Origin: Micromonospora profundi
GTDB lineage: Bacteria > Actinomycetota > Actinomycetes > Mycobacteriales > Micromonosporaceae
NCBI RefSeq assembly: GCF_011927785.1
Contig: NZ_JAATJK010000001.1
Span: forward strand, 4,249,001 to 4,313,000
Direction: 5' to 3'
Length of the DNA stretch: 64,000 nucleotides
Of this stretch, positions 9,091 through 17,230 are shown in pieces; positions within the stretch are counted from its first letter, which is position 1, and each line of letters starts with the position of its first letter. The notes under the pieces are model-generated. The model was not told the origin of the DNA, searched no databases, and saw nothing but the letters and a program-made list of their open reading frames with translations. The position numbers and the translations under genes are program-made.

Positions 9091-9651
9091 GTGACGCCCC
9101 GATCGGCGCCCGGGCGCCACCAGGCGACGACCTCCGAGGCCAGCCACTCTGACCAGTTGATCCGGCTGCTGTACGCGGAACACGCTGGCCCGTTGCTGAT
9201 GTTCGTCATGCGGCTCACCGGGGGGGACCGGCAGCGCGCGGAGGACATCGTGCAGGAGACGCTGCTGCGGGCCTGGCGCAACGCGCATCGCCTCGGCACG
9301 CAGGGGCAGGGGTCGTTGCGGCCCTGGCTGGTCACTGTGGCACGCCGGATCGCCATCGACGAGCATCGCAGCCAGGAGGCCCGGCCGCCGGAGACGTACG
9401 ACCGGGACCTGACGGCGTTCGCCGAGGCGGACAGCACCGACCGGGTGCTACGCACGATGACTGTGGCGGACGCACTGCGTACGCTCAGTCAGTCGCACCG
9501 GGAGATCCTGATCTCGACGTACTTCAGGGGGCGGACGGTGCCGGAGGCCGCCGAGGAGTTGGGGCTTCCGTTGGGCACCGCCAAGTCGCGGGTCTACTAC
9601 GCGCTGCGCGCGCTGCGCACGGCTCTGCAGGAGCGGGGGGTGACAGAATGA
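9091..9651 (+). CDS. ECF RNA polymerase sigma factor, SigL-like
   Basis: 186 residues from the GTG at 9091. Region 2 is LLYAEHAGPLLMFVMRLTGG to AEDIVQETLLRAWRN, region 4 runs from LRTLSQSHREIL through the helix-turn-helix GTAKSRVYYALRALR. The tail ALRTALQERGVTE and the YFRGRTVPEAA segment closely resemble mycobacterial SigL. The stop overlaps the anti-sigma ATG (ATGA), as in SigL-RslA. The start is uncertain: an in-frame ATG at 8959 has a good GGAGG site about six bases before it and would add 44 residues, whereas 9091 lacks a ribosome site but gives the usual family length. Confidence 0.9.
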   Translation: MTPRSAPGRHQATTSEASHSDQLIRLLYAEHAGPLLMFVMRLTGGDRQRAEDIVQETLLRAWRNAHRLGTQGQGSLRPWLVTVARRIAIDEHRSQEARPPETYDRDLTAFAEADSTDRVLRTMTVADALRTLSQSHREILISTYFRGRTVPEAAEELGLPLGTAKSRVYYALRALRTALQERGVTE

Positions 9652-10430
9652 GCCGACCGGATCACATGGACGTCGCGGCGTACGCGCTCGGCGTGCTCGA
9701 CGAGCAGGACACCGAGCGGTTCGAGGAACATCTCGCCGCGTGCTGGGCGTGCGCGGCCGAGTTGGAGACGATGGTGCCGGTGGTGGGCCTGCTCTCCGAC
9801 ATCGACGGCGAGACGATGATGGCGATGGAGCAGACCGCCACCGATCCGGCCCTGTTGGATCGGACGTTGGTGGCAGTCCGGACCGACCGTCGGCGTACGC
9901 GGTTTCGTCAGTTGCTCGCCACTGCGGCGGCGGTGGTGGTGTTCGGCGGCCTGACCGGGTACGGCTTCGTGAGCGTGGCCGGGGACGACTCTCCGGGGAT
10001 CGTCGCGGAGCCGGCGCCGAGCCCGGTGGTGAACGATCCCCCGACGAGCGCGCCGACGGCACCGCCGAGTGGCCCCGGCGTCGGCGGCACCGAGGAGGAG
10101 GGCGATCAGGTCGACGCCACCGATCCGACGACGGGCGTGCAGACGACGATGTTCCTTGTGGATCGGGAGTACGGCACCCGCATCAACTTCAGTCTGCGGA
10201 AACTGCCTGGGCCGCGTACCTGCCGGTTGGTGGTGGTGCGTAAAAACTCCACCACCGAGGTGATCTCGACGTGGTCGGTTCCCGAGGGCGGATATGGCAC
10301 CAACAATCGTCCGCAGGGTCTCGAACTGAGCGCTTCGACGTCGGCGCGGTCGAGCGAGATCAAGCAGCTCCAGGTGCAGTCGGTCGACAGTCATGGTGTG
10401 GCAAGCCCGCTGGTCACGGTGCCCATGTAA
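9648..10430 (+). CDS. zinc-containing anti-sigma factor (RslA-like), single-pass membrane protein
   Basis: 260 residues. The N-terminal anti-sigma domain has a His-x3-Cys-x2-Cys zinc motif at His28, Cys32 and Cys35 (EEHLAACWACAAEL), with His6 as a possible fourth ligand. One membrane helix lies at about 88-112 and the remaining 145 residues would be outside the cell, starting with a Pro/Ser/Thr-rich linker and ending in a compact domain. Such proteins hold their ECF sigma inactive until redox or envelope stress frees it. The ATG overlaps the sigma stop by four bases. The family resemblance is to mycobacterial RslA; the signal is not evident from sequence. Confidence 0.88.
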   Translation: MSRPDHMDVAAYALGVLDEQDTERFEEHLAACWACAAELETMVPVVGLLSDIDGETMMAMEQTATDPALLDRTLVAVRTDRRRTRFRQLLATAAAVVVFGGLTGYGFVSVAGDDSPGIVAEPAPSPVVNDPPTSAPTAPPSGPGVGGTEEEGDQVDATDPTTGVQTTMFLVDREYGTRINFSLRKLPGPRTCRLVVVRKNSTTEVISTWSVPEGGYGTNNRPQGLELSASTSARSSEIKQLQVQSVDSHGVASPLVTVPM

Positions 10431-10445
10431 GGTCGCGTACCCTGT

Positions 10446-10477
10446 CGGCGCCGGTCATTTTCCAATGACCGGCGCCG
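10446..10477 (+). terminator. strong hairpin terminator after the anti-sigma gene
   Basis: A perfect 14-bp stem (10446-10459 paired with 10464-10477) closes a four-base TTCC loop, 15 bases after the anti-sigma stop. A short T-rich run, TCTGTTTG, follows. Confidence 0.8.
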
Positions 10478-10581
10478 ATCTGTTTGTGGTGGCGGAGAGG
10501 TCCCGCGTAGGGGCGTACGGATGACCGTCCCATTCGGTTCAACCAATTTGAGTGAAATTGACCACTGTTACTACTTCAACC

Positions 10582-10609
10582 TTGACAGCCCGCACTCCGT
10601 ACCTATGGG
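10582..10609 (+). promoter_or_regulatory. candidate housekeeping promoter of the Lipoprotein_15 gene
   Basis: TTGACA at 10582-10587 and TATGGG at 10604-10609 are 16 bases apart in an AT-rich stretch (10520-10620) unlike the surrounding DNA. A transcript would start near 10616, before the AGGAGG site at 10626. Confidence 0.5.
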
Positions 10610-10635
10610 TGAACTGCCAAGAATGAGGAGGGCAC

Positions 10636-11283
10636 GTGGCACAGATGAAGCGGACCGTCATCCTGGTGAGCGCGATGGTCGCACTAACGGCCTGCGCTCC
10701 CGCGGGTTACGACGGGGCGAACACGAGCGCGGCCGAGCCGGTCGCCGTCGCCGCGGCCGAGCCCACCGCGGCGGCTGAACCCGAGGCGTCGGCAACCCCG
10801 GACGCGCCAGTCGCCGATGCGCCGCCGCCCGCGGACGTGGACCTGACCGAGAAGTTGATCGGTAAGAAGGTCGCCCGGATGGGCAGCGTCGTCACCGACC
10901 AGGACGGCTGGATCCTGTACCGCTTCGACAAGGACACCGCCGACCCGCCCGCGTCGAACTGCGTCGACAAGTGCGCGCAGGTCTGGCCGCCGGCCCTGAC
11001 CGACGGAAACCCGGAGCTCACCGGGGTCTCCGACGACAAGGTGGGCAGCGTGACCCGGCAGGACGGCACCCGTCAGCTCACCATCGCCGGCTGGCCGGTC
11101 TACCGCTACATCGGCGACAAGAAGCCCGGCCAGTGGAAGGGCCAGGCCGTCGGCGGCACCTGGTTCGTGGTCCAGCCGGACGGCAAGAAGAACCTGAGCT
11201 GCCTGCCCACCTCCACGCCGAAGGCTGTCGCCCCGCCGGCGGACAGCGGAGCGAGCGACTCCGGTGGCGGCAGCACGTACTGA
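10636..11283 (+). CDS. Lipoprotein_15 (COG4315) secreted-repeat lipoprotein
   Basis: 215 residues from the GTG at 10636, with a lipoprotein signal peptide ending LTAC (Cys20), an Ala/Pro/Glu-rich linker (about 25-70) and two copies of the Lipoprotein_15 repeat: GWILYRFDKD near 100 and WPVYRYIGDKKPG near 160, each with the Tyr-x-aromatic-x2-Asp core. A CVDKC pair sits between them. The biochemical role of the family is not established. An AGGAGG site at 10626-10631 is 4 bases from the GTG and 13 from an in-frame ATG at 10645, so either may be used. It is next to the SigL-like pair but separated by a strong terminator and has its own promoter. Confidence 0.85.
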   Translation: MAQMKRTVILVSAMVALTACAPAGYDGANTSAAEPVAVAAAEPTAAAEPEASATPDAPVADAPPPADVDLTEKLIGKKVARMGSVVTDQDGWILYRFDKDTADPPASNCVDKCAQVWPPALTDGNPELTGVSDDKVGSVTRQDGTRQLTIAGWPVYRYIGDKKPGQWKGQAVGGTWFVVQPDGKKNLSCLPTSTPKAVAPPADSGASDSGGGSTY

Positions 11284-11303
11284 TCCCGTACGCATGAAGG
11301 GCT

Positions 11304-11344
11304 CGATGGTCGGTCGTCGCCGGGGAGGGCGCGACCGACCATCG
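11304..11344 (+). terminator. hairpin terminator after the lipoprotein gene
   Basis: A perfect 13-bp stem pairs 11304-11316 with 11332-11344 around a GC-rich 15-base loop, 20 bases after the stop codon. Confidence 0.75.
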
Positions 11345-11412
11345 TCGTGTGCGCGGGGTCCGCTGGGAGCGGCGGTGACCCGGGCCGGAGCCCCACCTGG
11401 CAGAGTGGCGGG

Positions 11413-12333
11413 GTGACCGAGACCGAGCCCGCCGCGACCCGGGTGCTGCACCCGCCGGTCGGCTACCGGCTGACCGCGTCGGTCCGCGCCCTGACCTTCA
11501 GCCCGTACGACCCGTGCGCGCGCATCGCGGCGGGCACCTTCTGGTGGGCCACCCGCACCTCGGACGGCCCGGCCACGCTCGCCCTGCGCCCGGCCGGTGG
11601 TGACCTGATCGCCGAGGGCTACGGGCCGGGCGCCGAGCAGGTGGTGGCTCGCGCCGACGCGATCGCCGGGCTACGCGACGACCTGACCGGCTTCGCCGAA
11701 CTGGCGGCGGCGCACCCGCTCGTCACCCGGCTGGCCCGGGAGCACCGGGGCCTGCGGATGCCCACCACCGGGCAGGTCTTTCCCCGGCTGCTGCGCGCCG
11801 TGTTCGAGCAGAAGGTCACCGGCAAGGAGGCCTACCGGGCGTACTCGGCGACGGTGCGGCACTTCCGTGAGCCGGCGCCCGGCCCACTGCAACCGCTACT
11901 GCTCCCGCCGGAGGCCGCAGCGGTGGCCGCCACCCCGTACTGGGTGTTCCACCCGTTCGGCGTCGAGCAGCGCCGCGCCGACACGCTGCGTCGCGCCGCC
12001 GCGCTGGCCGACAGGTTGGAGCGCTGCGCCGACACCACCGAGGCGACCCTCCGGCTGACCGCCATTCCCGGTATCGGCCCGTGGACCGCCGCCGAGGTGG
12101 TCCGGATCGCCTACGGCGACCCGGACGCGGTGAGCGTCGGCGACTACCACATCCCGAACACTGTGGCCTGGGCGCTCGCCGGGGAGGCGCGCGGCGACGA
12201 TGCCCGGATGCTTGCCCTGCTGGAGCCGTTCCGGGGCCACCGGGGTCGGGTCTGCGTGCTGCTGGAGGCCGCCGGCATCCAGGCGCCGAAGTACGGCCCG
12301 CGCGCCCCGATCCGCTCGTTCGCCCGGTTCTGA
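11413..12333 (+). CDS. DNA-3-methyladenine glycosylase II-type (AlkA-like) protein
   Basis: 306 residues of the helix-hairpin-helix glycosylase superfamily. The hairpin LTAIPGIGPWTAAEVVRIA is followed by the Gly/Pro loop and the catalytic aspartate, read as Asp244 in VGDYHIPN. Upstream, FPRLLRAVFEQKVTGKEAY matches the HhH-GPD core. AlkA-type enzymes remove alkylated purines in base-excision repair. There is no iron-sulfur Cys cluster, and an N-terminal region of about 110 residues resembles the AlkA beta domain. The GTG at 11413 follows CAGAGT by six bases, consistent with a leaderless message. It is monocistronic. Confidence 0.88.
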   Translation: MTETEPAATRVLHPPVGYRLTASVRALTFSPYDPCARIAAGTFWWATRTSDGPATLALRPAGGDLIAEGYGPGAEQVVARADAIAGLRDDLTGFAELAAAHPLVTRLAREHRGLRMPTTGQVFPRLLRAVFEQKVTGKEAYRAYSATVRHFREPAPGPLQPLLLPPEAAAVAATPYWVFHPFGVEQRRADTLRRAAALADRLERCADTTEATLRLTAIPGIGPWTAAEVVRIAYGDPDAVSVGDYHIPNTVAWALAGEARGDDARMLALLEPFRGHRGRVCVLLEAAGIQAPKYGPRAPIRSFARF

Positions 12334-12358
12334 CCACGCCGTCGCAGCCCGCTCAGCG

Positions 12359-12781
12359 TCAGCCCTGCTCGCTTCGACGCTTGAGGCCCTCGGTCTCCAG
12401 CCGCAGGTAGCGCCGGAGCAGACCGCCGTACAGCAAGCCCACCGGCCCGGCCAGCGGCCCGGACTGGACGATGGCCAGCTCGACCCGGGTGCCGCCGCCC
12501 GGCAGCGGCGACAGCAGGTGTTCCCCACTGGTGTGCACACCTGGGGTGTCGGAGACCCAGGTGAAGCTCCGCCCCTCGGTCAGCTCGGTGACCCGCCACA
12601 CCGCCGGCCGGAGCTTCGGCTGGGTCAGCCGGGCTGTCGCGCCGACGGCGAGCGGCCCCTGCTCGCCCCGCTCGACGCGGCTGGCCGAGGCCGTCCACTC
12701 TGGCCACCGCTGCACGTCGACAAGCACCTCCCAGACCCGCTTGGCGTCGGCGGCGATGTCCGTACCCGCTTCGAACCGCAT
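12359..12781 (-). CDS. SRPBCC (START-like) family protein
   Basis: 140 residues with the polyketide-cyclase/SRPBCC pattern: N-terminal MRFEAGTDIAADAKRVWEVL, the DVQRWPEW motif, a central WRVTELTEGRSFTW and a C-terminal amphipathic helix, together a hydrophobic cavity fold. Ligand and function cannot be read from sequence. A GGGGGAGGACGAGAG ribosome site precedes the ATG at 12781. It lies downstream of a 70-residue protein on the same strand and is convergent with the glycosylase gene. Confidence 0.82.
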   Translation of the reverse strand: MRFEAGTDIAADAKRVWEVLVDVQRWPEWTASASRVERGEQGPLAVGATARLTQPKLRPAVWRVTELTEGRSFTWVSDTPGVHTSGEHLLSPLPGGGTRVELAIVQSGPLAGPVGLLYGGLLRRYLRLETEGLKRRSEQG

Positions 12782-12893
12782 CTCTCGTCCTCCCCCGCGC
12801 GGCGCCGCCCGGCGCCGCTGCGCGAGGGGGACGAGCCGACGCGGCGAATCGTGACGCGGGCGTCCGACGCCCGGCCAGGGCGCGCGGCGTCGG

Positions 12894-13106
12894 TCAGGCG
12901 GCCTCGCGCAGATCGGCAAGGCTCAGCGGGGTACGCCGGGCGAGCAACTCCTCAAGCTCCGGTACCGATCCGACCTCGCCCAGCACGTTGCGGCCACCGC
13001 CGAACCGCTCCGGGTATCGGCGGGTCAGCCGGTACCGGTAGCGGCCCCGGATCAGCTCGACGCTCACCCGCCACCGCCCGCAGCAGTCACAGACCCACTC
13101 GGACAT
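12894..13106 (-). CDS. conserved-looking small protein of unknown function
   Basis: 70 residues. The start MSEWVCDCCGRWRV has a CxCC cluster that might bind metal, followed by a basic RGRYRYRLTRRYPERF and an acidic C-terminus. I do not recognise the family. A TACTTT -10-like box (13113-13118, minus strand) lies six bases from the ATG, the spacing of leaderless messages. Codon use matches the neighbours, so it is probably a real gene. Confidence 0.6.
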   Translation of the reverse strand: MSEWVCDCCGRWRVSVELIRGRYRYRLTRRYPERFGGGRNVLGEVGSVPELEELLARRTPLSLADLREAA

Positions 13107-13241
13107 CTCGCGAAAGTAGCTCTGACCTGCGGTTATCTGATTCGCCCGGTCGGGACGAGCGGCGCTCGGACGGACACGCCGCCCTCGCCTCCACCGTGAT
13201 GTGCCTCACGACTGTCGGCACCGTCTGATTGACTGGTCGCC

Positions 13242-14357
13242 GTGGACCTGCCGATCAACCCGCCGGTCGAGCCGATGCTGGCCAAGAGCGTTCCCAAGCT
13301 GCCCACCACCGCCGGGCTGACCTACGAGCCCAAGTGGGACGGGTTCCGGTGCATCGTGTTCCGCGACGGCGACGAAGTCGAGCTGTCCAGCCGGGGTGGC
13401 AAGTCGATGACCCGTTACTTCCCCGAGGTGGTCGAGCAGGCCCGCCGACAGTTGCCGCAGCGGTGCGCCGTCGACGGGGAGCTGATCGTGATCCGGCGCG
13501 ACGGGCCGGGCGGCCAGCCCCGGTTGGATTTCGAGCTGCTGGCCCAGCGCGTCCATCCGGCGGCGTCCCGGGTGAAGATGCTGGCCGAGACCACTCCCGC
13601 CGACTTCGTGGCGTTCGACCTGCTGGCGATCGGTGACGAGGCCCTGCTGGACCAGCCCTACCCGCGCCGCAGGGAGCGGCTGGTCGAGGCGTTGGCAGGC
13701 GTACGCCCGCCGGTGCACGTCACCCAGGTCACCACCGATCCGGAGACCGCGCAGCGCTGGTTCGACGTCTTCGAGGGCGCCGGTCTGGACGGCCTGATCG
13801 TCAAGCCGGCCGACCTGCCGTACGAGCCGGGCAAGCGGTTGATGTTCAAGGTCAAACACGCCCGCACGGCGGACGCTGTGGTGGCCGGCTTCCGCTGGCA
13901 CAAGTCCGGCCCGGTGGTGGGCTCGCTGCTGCTCGGCCTCTACGACGACGCGGGCGTCCTGCACCATGTCGGCGTGAGCGCGTCGTTCAGCATGGCCCGC
14001 CGTGCCGAGTTGCTCGACGAGTTGGCGCCCTACCGGGACACCGGCGGCGAGCATCCGTGGGTGCACGGCGACCACGAGCGCGGCCAGCGCATCCCGGGCG
14101 GGGTGAGCCGGTGGACCGGCACGAAGAACCTTGAGTGGGAGCCGCTCCGTCCGGAGCTGGTGGTCGAGGTGGCATACGACGCGATGGAAGGTGACCGTTT
14201 CCGGCACACCGCCCGGTTCGTCCGCTGGCGTCCGGACCGCGATCCCCGCTCCTGCCGGTACGACCAGCTCGACCGCCCGATCCGCTACGACGTGGACGAG
14301 GTGCTGCGCGGCGACCCGACCGCCACCGTGGACAGGGCCGCCACCGGCCCGGCGTAG
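13242..14357 (+). CDS. ligC: ATP-dependent DNA ligase, LigC type
   Basis: 371 residues, the length of mycobacterial LigC. Motif I is PKWDGFR with the adenylated Lys31, motif III includes FVAFDLLAIG, motif IV DGLIVKPADLPYE and motif V RLMFKVKHARTADAVV. The C-terminal OB-fold ends with RFRHTARFVRWRPDR. There is no polymerase or phosphoesterase domain, unlike LigD. LigC-type ligases seal nicks and serve as back-up in end joining or excision repair. In Mycobacterium tuberculosis, LigC is beside a primase-polymerase gene; here the comparable gene is at 28.7-29.8 kb. The GTG at 13242 gives the expected start. Confidence 0.92.
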   Translation: MDLPINPPVEPMLAKSVPKLPTTAGLTYEPKWDGFRCIVFRDGDEVELSSRGGKSMTRYFPEVVEQARRQLPQRCAVDGELIVIRRDGPGGQPRLDFELLAQRVHPAASRVKMLAETTPADFVAFDLLAIGDEALLDQPYPRRRERLVEALAGVRPPVHVTQVTTDPETAQRWFDVFEGAGLDGLIVKPADLPYEPGKRLMFKVKHARTADAVVAGFRWHKSGPVVGSLLLGLYDDAGVLHHVGVSASFSMARRAELLDELAPYRDTGGEHPWVHGDHERGQRIPGGVSRWTGTKNLEWEPLRPELVVEVAYDAMEGDRFRHTARFVRWRPDRDPRSCRYDQLDRPIRYDVDEVLRGDPTATVDRAATGPA

Positions 14358-14388
14358 CCTGGCCGTCGACTCGACACCGGAGGATCAC

Positions 14389-15987
14389 GTGACCCGCACC
14401 GCCGACCAGCCGTGGAGGGCGACCAACCGCCGGGTCCGTCGCTGTCTTGCCGTTTTCGTCGTGGCTGCCCTGCTGACCGCCGGCTGCACATTGCCGGCGT
14501 TCGCGCCGCGCACCGACGTGGCGGGCGAGGCGGCACCGGCCGGCAGTTCGGCGACCTGGCGGCCCTGCCCGGAGGTGGCCGAGGATCTGGTCGGCCGGGG
14601 CGCGCCGGACATGCGCTACGAGTGCGCCCGGATCGCGGTCCCCCGGGACTGGGGCAACGGCACCGGAGCGACCGCTGGGCCGGGCGCCGGCGAGACCTTC
14701 GAGGTCGCCCTGTTGCGGGCACGGTCCAGCAAGCAGCGCGACCGGATCGGCTCACTCGTCGTCAACCCCGGCGGGCCGGGTGGGTCCGGTGTGGACACCG
14801 CCGTCTACCTCTCCTTCGGCACCCAGTTCGGTGGGCTGCCCAGCTCGATCACCGAACGCTTCGACATTGTCGGTTTCGACCCGCGCGGGGTGGCCCGGTC
14901 CAGCCCGGTGAAGTGCATCTCCGACGCCGACCTGGACGCCAGCTTCGGCTACGACCCCGATCCGGCGAGCCAGGCGTCGTTCGACGGCTTCATCGGGCTG
15001 AGCCAGCGGATCGGGCGCGGCTGCGGCGACCGCTACGGCGACCAGTTGCCGCTGTACGGCAGCGAGCAGGCCGCCCGGGACATGGACGCGGTCCGCGCGG
15101 CAGTTGGCGACGACAAGCTCACCTACCTGGGCTACTCCTACGGCACCCTGCTCGGCGCCATCTACGCCCAGCTCTACCCGCAGCGGGTGCGCGCGCTTGT
15201 GCTCGACGGCGCTGTCGACCCGCAGCAGCGGCTGATTGCCGGCTCGGAGAGCCAGGCCCGCGGCTTCGAGCGGGCCTTCGACAACTTCGCCCGTTGGTGC
15301 GCCGCGAACGCCGCCCGCTGCCCGATCGCCCCGGACGCCCGCGCCGCTGTCACCTCGGCCATCGACAAGGCCAAGGTCTCCCCGGTACGCGGCGACGACG
15401 GGCGCGAGGCCACCGCCGGCTGGGTGTTCTACGCGGTCATCTCGTCGCTCTACACCGAGTCGGGCTGGCAGCAGTTGGCCCAGGCCATCGACCGGCTGGC
15501 CGAGGGCGACCCGAAGGACGTGTTCCGGCTCGCCGACTCGTACGCCGGCCGGGAGAGCGACGGGCACTACTCGAACCTGTTCGACGCCAACCTCGCGATC
15601 AACTGCGCCGACGAGACCGAGAAGCCGAGCCGCGACGAGATCCGCCAGTTGCAGTCGCAGTGGCGCACGAAGTATCCGCTGTTCGGTCCTGCGCTCGCGG
15701 TGGGCATGTTGAGTTGCGTGGAGTGGCCGGGCGGGCGTGACCCGTACCCGACCGGGAAGGCCGACGGCGCACCACCGATCGTGGTGGTCGGCACCACCGG
15801 CGACCCGGCGACGCCCTACGAGCAAACCCCGCGCCTCGCGTCGATGCTTGGCGTGGGCCGGGTCCTCACCTGGGAGGGCGAGGGGCACACCGCCTACCCG
15901 CAGACCGCCTGCATCACCGACGCGGTGGACGCGTACCTGCTCGACCTGACCGTCCCGCGGGAGGGCCTGCGCTGCCCGGCGCGCTGA
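14389..15987 (+). CDS. secreted alpha/beta-hydrolase, tripeptidyl-aminopeptidase (TAP) type, probable lipoprotein
   Basis: 532 residues. A lipoprotein signal (about 15-38) ends LLTAGC. The hydrolase core has the oxyanion GGPGGSG, the nucleophile elbow GYSYG with Ser250, Asp472 in GDPATPYE and His500 in EGHTAYP; the last part with the extra TACIT cysteine is the TAP-like C-terminal domain. Streptomyces relatives release tripeptides from N-termini or act as general secreted proteases. A CCGGAGGATCAC ribosome site precedes the GTG at 14389. A TAGCCT -10-like box at 14354-14359 would start a short leader. It is monocistronic. Confidence 0.92.
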   Translation: MTRTADQPWRATNRRVRRCLAVFVVAALLTAGCTLPAFAPRTDVAGEAAPAGSSATWRPCPEVAEDLVGRGAPDMRYECARIAVPRDWGNGTGATAGPGAGETFEVALLRARSSKQRDRIGSLVVNPGGPGGSGVDTAVYLSFGTQFGGLPSSITERFDIVGFDPRGVARSSPVKCISDADLDASFGYDPDPASQASFDGFIGLSQRIGRGCGDRYGDQLPLYGSEQAARDMDAVRAAVGDDKLTYLGYSYGTLLGAIYAQLYPQRVRALVLDGAVDPQQRLIAGSESQARGFERAFDNFARWCAANAARCPIAPDARAAVTSAIDKAKVSPVRGDDGREATAGWVFYAVISSLYTESGWQQLAQAIDRLAEGDPKDVFRLADSYAGRESDGHYSNLFDANLAINCADETEKPSRDEIRQLQSQWRTKYPLFGPALAVGMLSCVEWPGGRDPYPTGKADGAPPIVVVGTTGDPATPYEQTPRLASMLGVGRVLTWEGEGHTAYPQTACITDAVDAYLLDLTVPREGLRCPAR

Positions 15988-16009
15988 ATGGTGTGGCAGG
16001 CTCACCGGC

Positions 16010-16462
16010 ATGAGCGACATGATCTTCCGGGAGGCGACCCGGGCCGACCTGCCCGCCGTCATCGCACTGCTCGCCGACGACGTCCTGGGCAGGGCCCGCG
16101 ACTTCACCGCTGTCGACGAGGCGTACGAGAGGGCGTTCGCGGCCATCGACGCGGACCCGCGCAACCAGCTGATCGTCGCGGAGCAGGACGGTGACCTGGT
16201 CGGCTGCCTCCAGATCACCTATATCCCAGGCCTCAGCCGGCACGGTGCCGAGCGGTCCCTGATCGAGTCGGTCCGGGTCCGCTCCGACCGGCGTGGGCAA
16301 GGGCTGGGCCGGGACCTGATGACCTGGGCGATCGGCCAGGCCCGGCAGCGCGGCTGCGCGCTGGTGCAGCTCACCGCCGACAAGACCCGCGCCGACGCGC
16401 ACCGCTTCTACCTGGGCCTCGGTTTCGTGGCCAGCCACGAGGGCATGAAGCTCGCGCTCTGA
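16010..16462 (+). CDS. GNAT family N-acetyltransferase
   Basis: 150 residues with the GNAT order: N-terminal REATRADLPAVIALL, the strand VGCLQITYIPGL, the acetyl-CoA loop SDRRGQGLGRDLM (motif A) and LTADKTRADAHRFYLGLGF (motif B). The substrate is not evident. The ATG lies about seven bases after CAGGCT, consistent with a leaderless message. Its stop lies inside a hairpin shared with the convergent ABC gene. Confidence 0.9.
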   Translation: MSDMIFREATRADLPAVIALLADDVLGRARDFTAVDEAYERAFAAIDADPRNQLIVAEQDGDLVGCLQITYIPGLSRHGAERSLIESVRVRSDRRGQGLGRDLMTWAIGQARQRGCALVQLTADKTRADAHRFYLGLGFVASHEGMKLAL

Positions 16463-16493
16463 CCCACGTGGCCGGCCGCCGTACGCGGGTCAG
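16459..16493. terminator. bidirectional hairpin containing both convergent stop codons
   Basis: CTGACCC (16459-16465) pairs with GGGTCAG (16487-16493), with partial further pairing inside. The TGA of the GNAT gene and that of the ABC ATPase gene are the outer ends of the two arms. Confidence 0.5.
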
Positions 16494-17230
16494 CTGTCCA
16501 CCAGGCGACCATCCCGCAAGACGAGTACGCGGTCGGCGAGGTCGATCAGGGCCGGGTCGTGCGTGGCAACCAGTGCCGTCATCCCCCTGGCGTGTACGAC
16601 GGCGCGCAGGAGGTCCATGATGGACCGTCCGGTCTCCGAGTCCAGCTGGCCGGTGGGTTCGTCGGCGATGAGCAGGTCCGGCTCGTTGGCGAGGGCGCGG
16701 GCGACCGCCACCCGCTGCTGCTGCCCTCCGGAGAGTTCGTAGGGGCGCTGCGCCGCGTGCCCGCCCAGGCCGACAAGTTCCAGCAGCACCGCGACCCGCT
16801 GCTCCCGTTCGGCGGCCGGCACCTGCGCGAGCCGCAGCGGCACGCCGACGTTCTCGGCTGCGGAGAGGATCGGCACCAACCCGAAGGTCTGGAACACGAA
16901 CCCGACGGTGCCCCGGCGCAGCCGTAGCAGCTCCGCCTCGCCGGCCGCGCTCACCTCGTGCCCGGCCACCACCACCTGACCGCTGTCCGGCTGGTCCAGC
17001 CCGCCGATGATGTTCAGCAGCGTCGTCTTGCCCGCGCCGGATCGGCCGCGAATGGCTACCAACTCGCCACGGTTGGCGCGGAACGAGACGTCCCGCACCG
17101 CGTGCACGGCGTGCTCACCGCGACCGAAGGTCCGGCTCACACCGCTGACCCGGACCAGTTCGTCAGAGTGCCCCCCGGGCGCACCGCCGAGCGGGGCCGC
17201 TCCCGTCACCATCATGTCCCGACGGCTCAC
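16490..17230 (-). CDS. ABC transporter ATP-binding protein, LolD/MacB type
   Basis: 246 residues with Walker A GRSGAGKTT at about 60-68, signature LSGGQQQR at about 165 and Walker B LLIADEPTGQLDS at about 185, then the H-loop ATHDP. The sequence RTFGRGEHAVHAVRDVSF at the start is typical of ATPases that serve FtsX-like permeases in lipoprotein or macrolide exporters. The GTG start overlaps the stop of the preceding ATPase gene (GTGA), so it is the fourth gene of a leftward operon with two permeases and another ATPase. Confidence 0.93.
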   Translation of the reverse strand: MSRRDMMVTGAAPLGGAPGGHSDELVRVSGVSRTFGRGEHAVHAVRDVSFRANRGELVAIRGRSGAGKTTLLNIIGGLDQPDSGQVVVAGHEVSAAGEAELLRLRRGTVGFVFQTFGLVPILSAAENVGVPLRLAQVPAAEREQRVAVLLELVGLGGHAAQRPYELSGGQQQRVAVARALANEPDLLIADEPTGQLDSETGRSIMDLLRAVVHARGMTALVATHDPALIDLADRVLVLRDGRLVDS

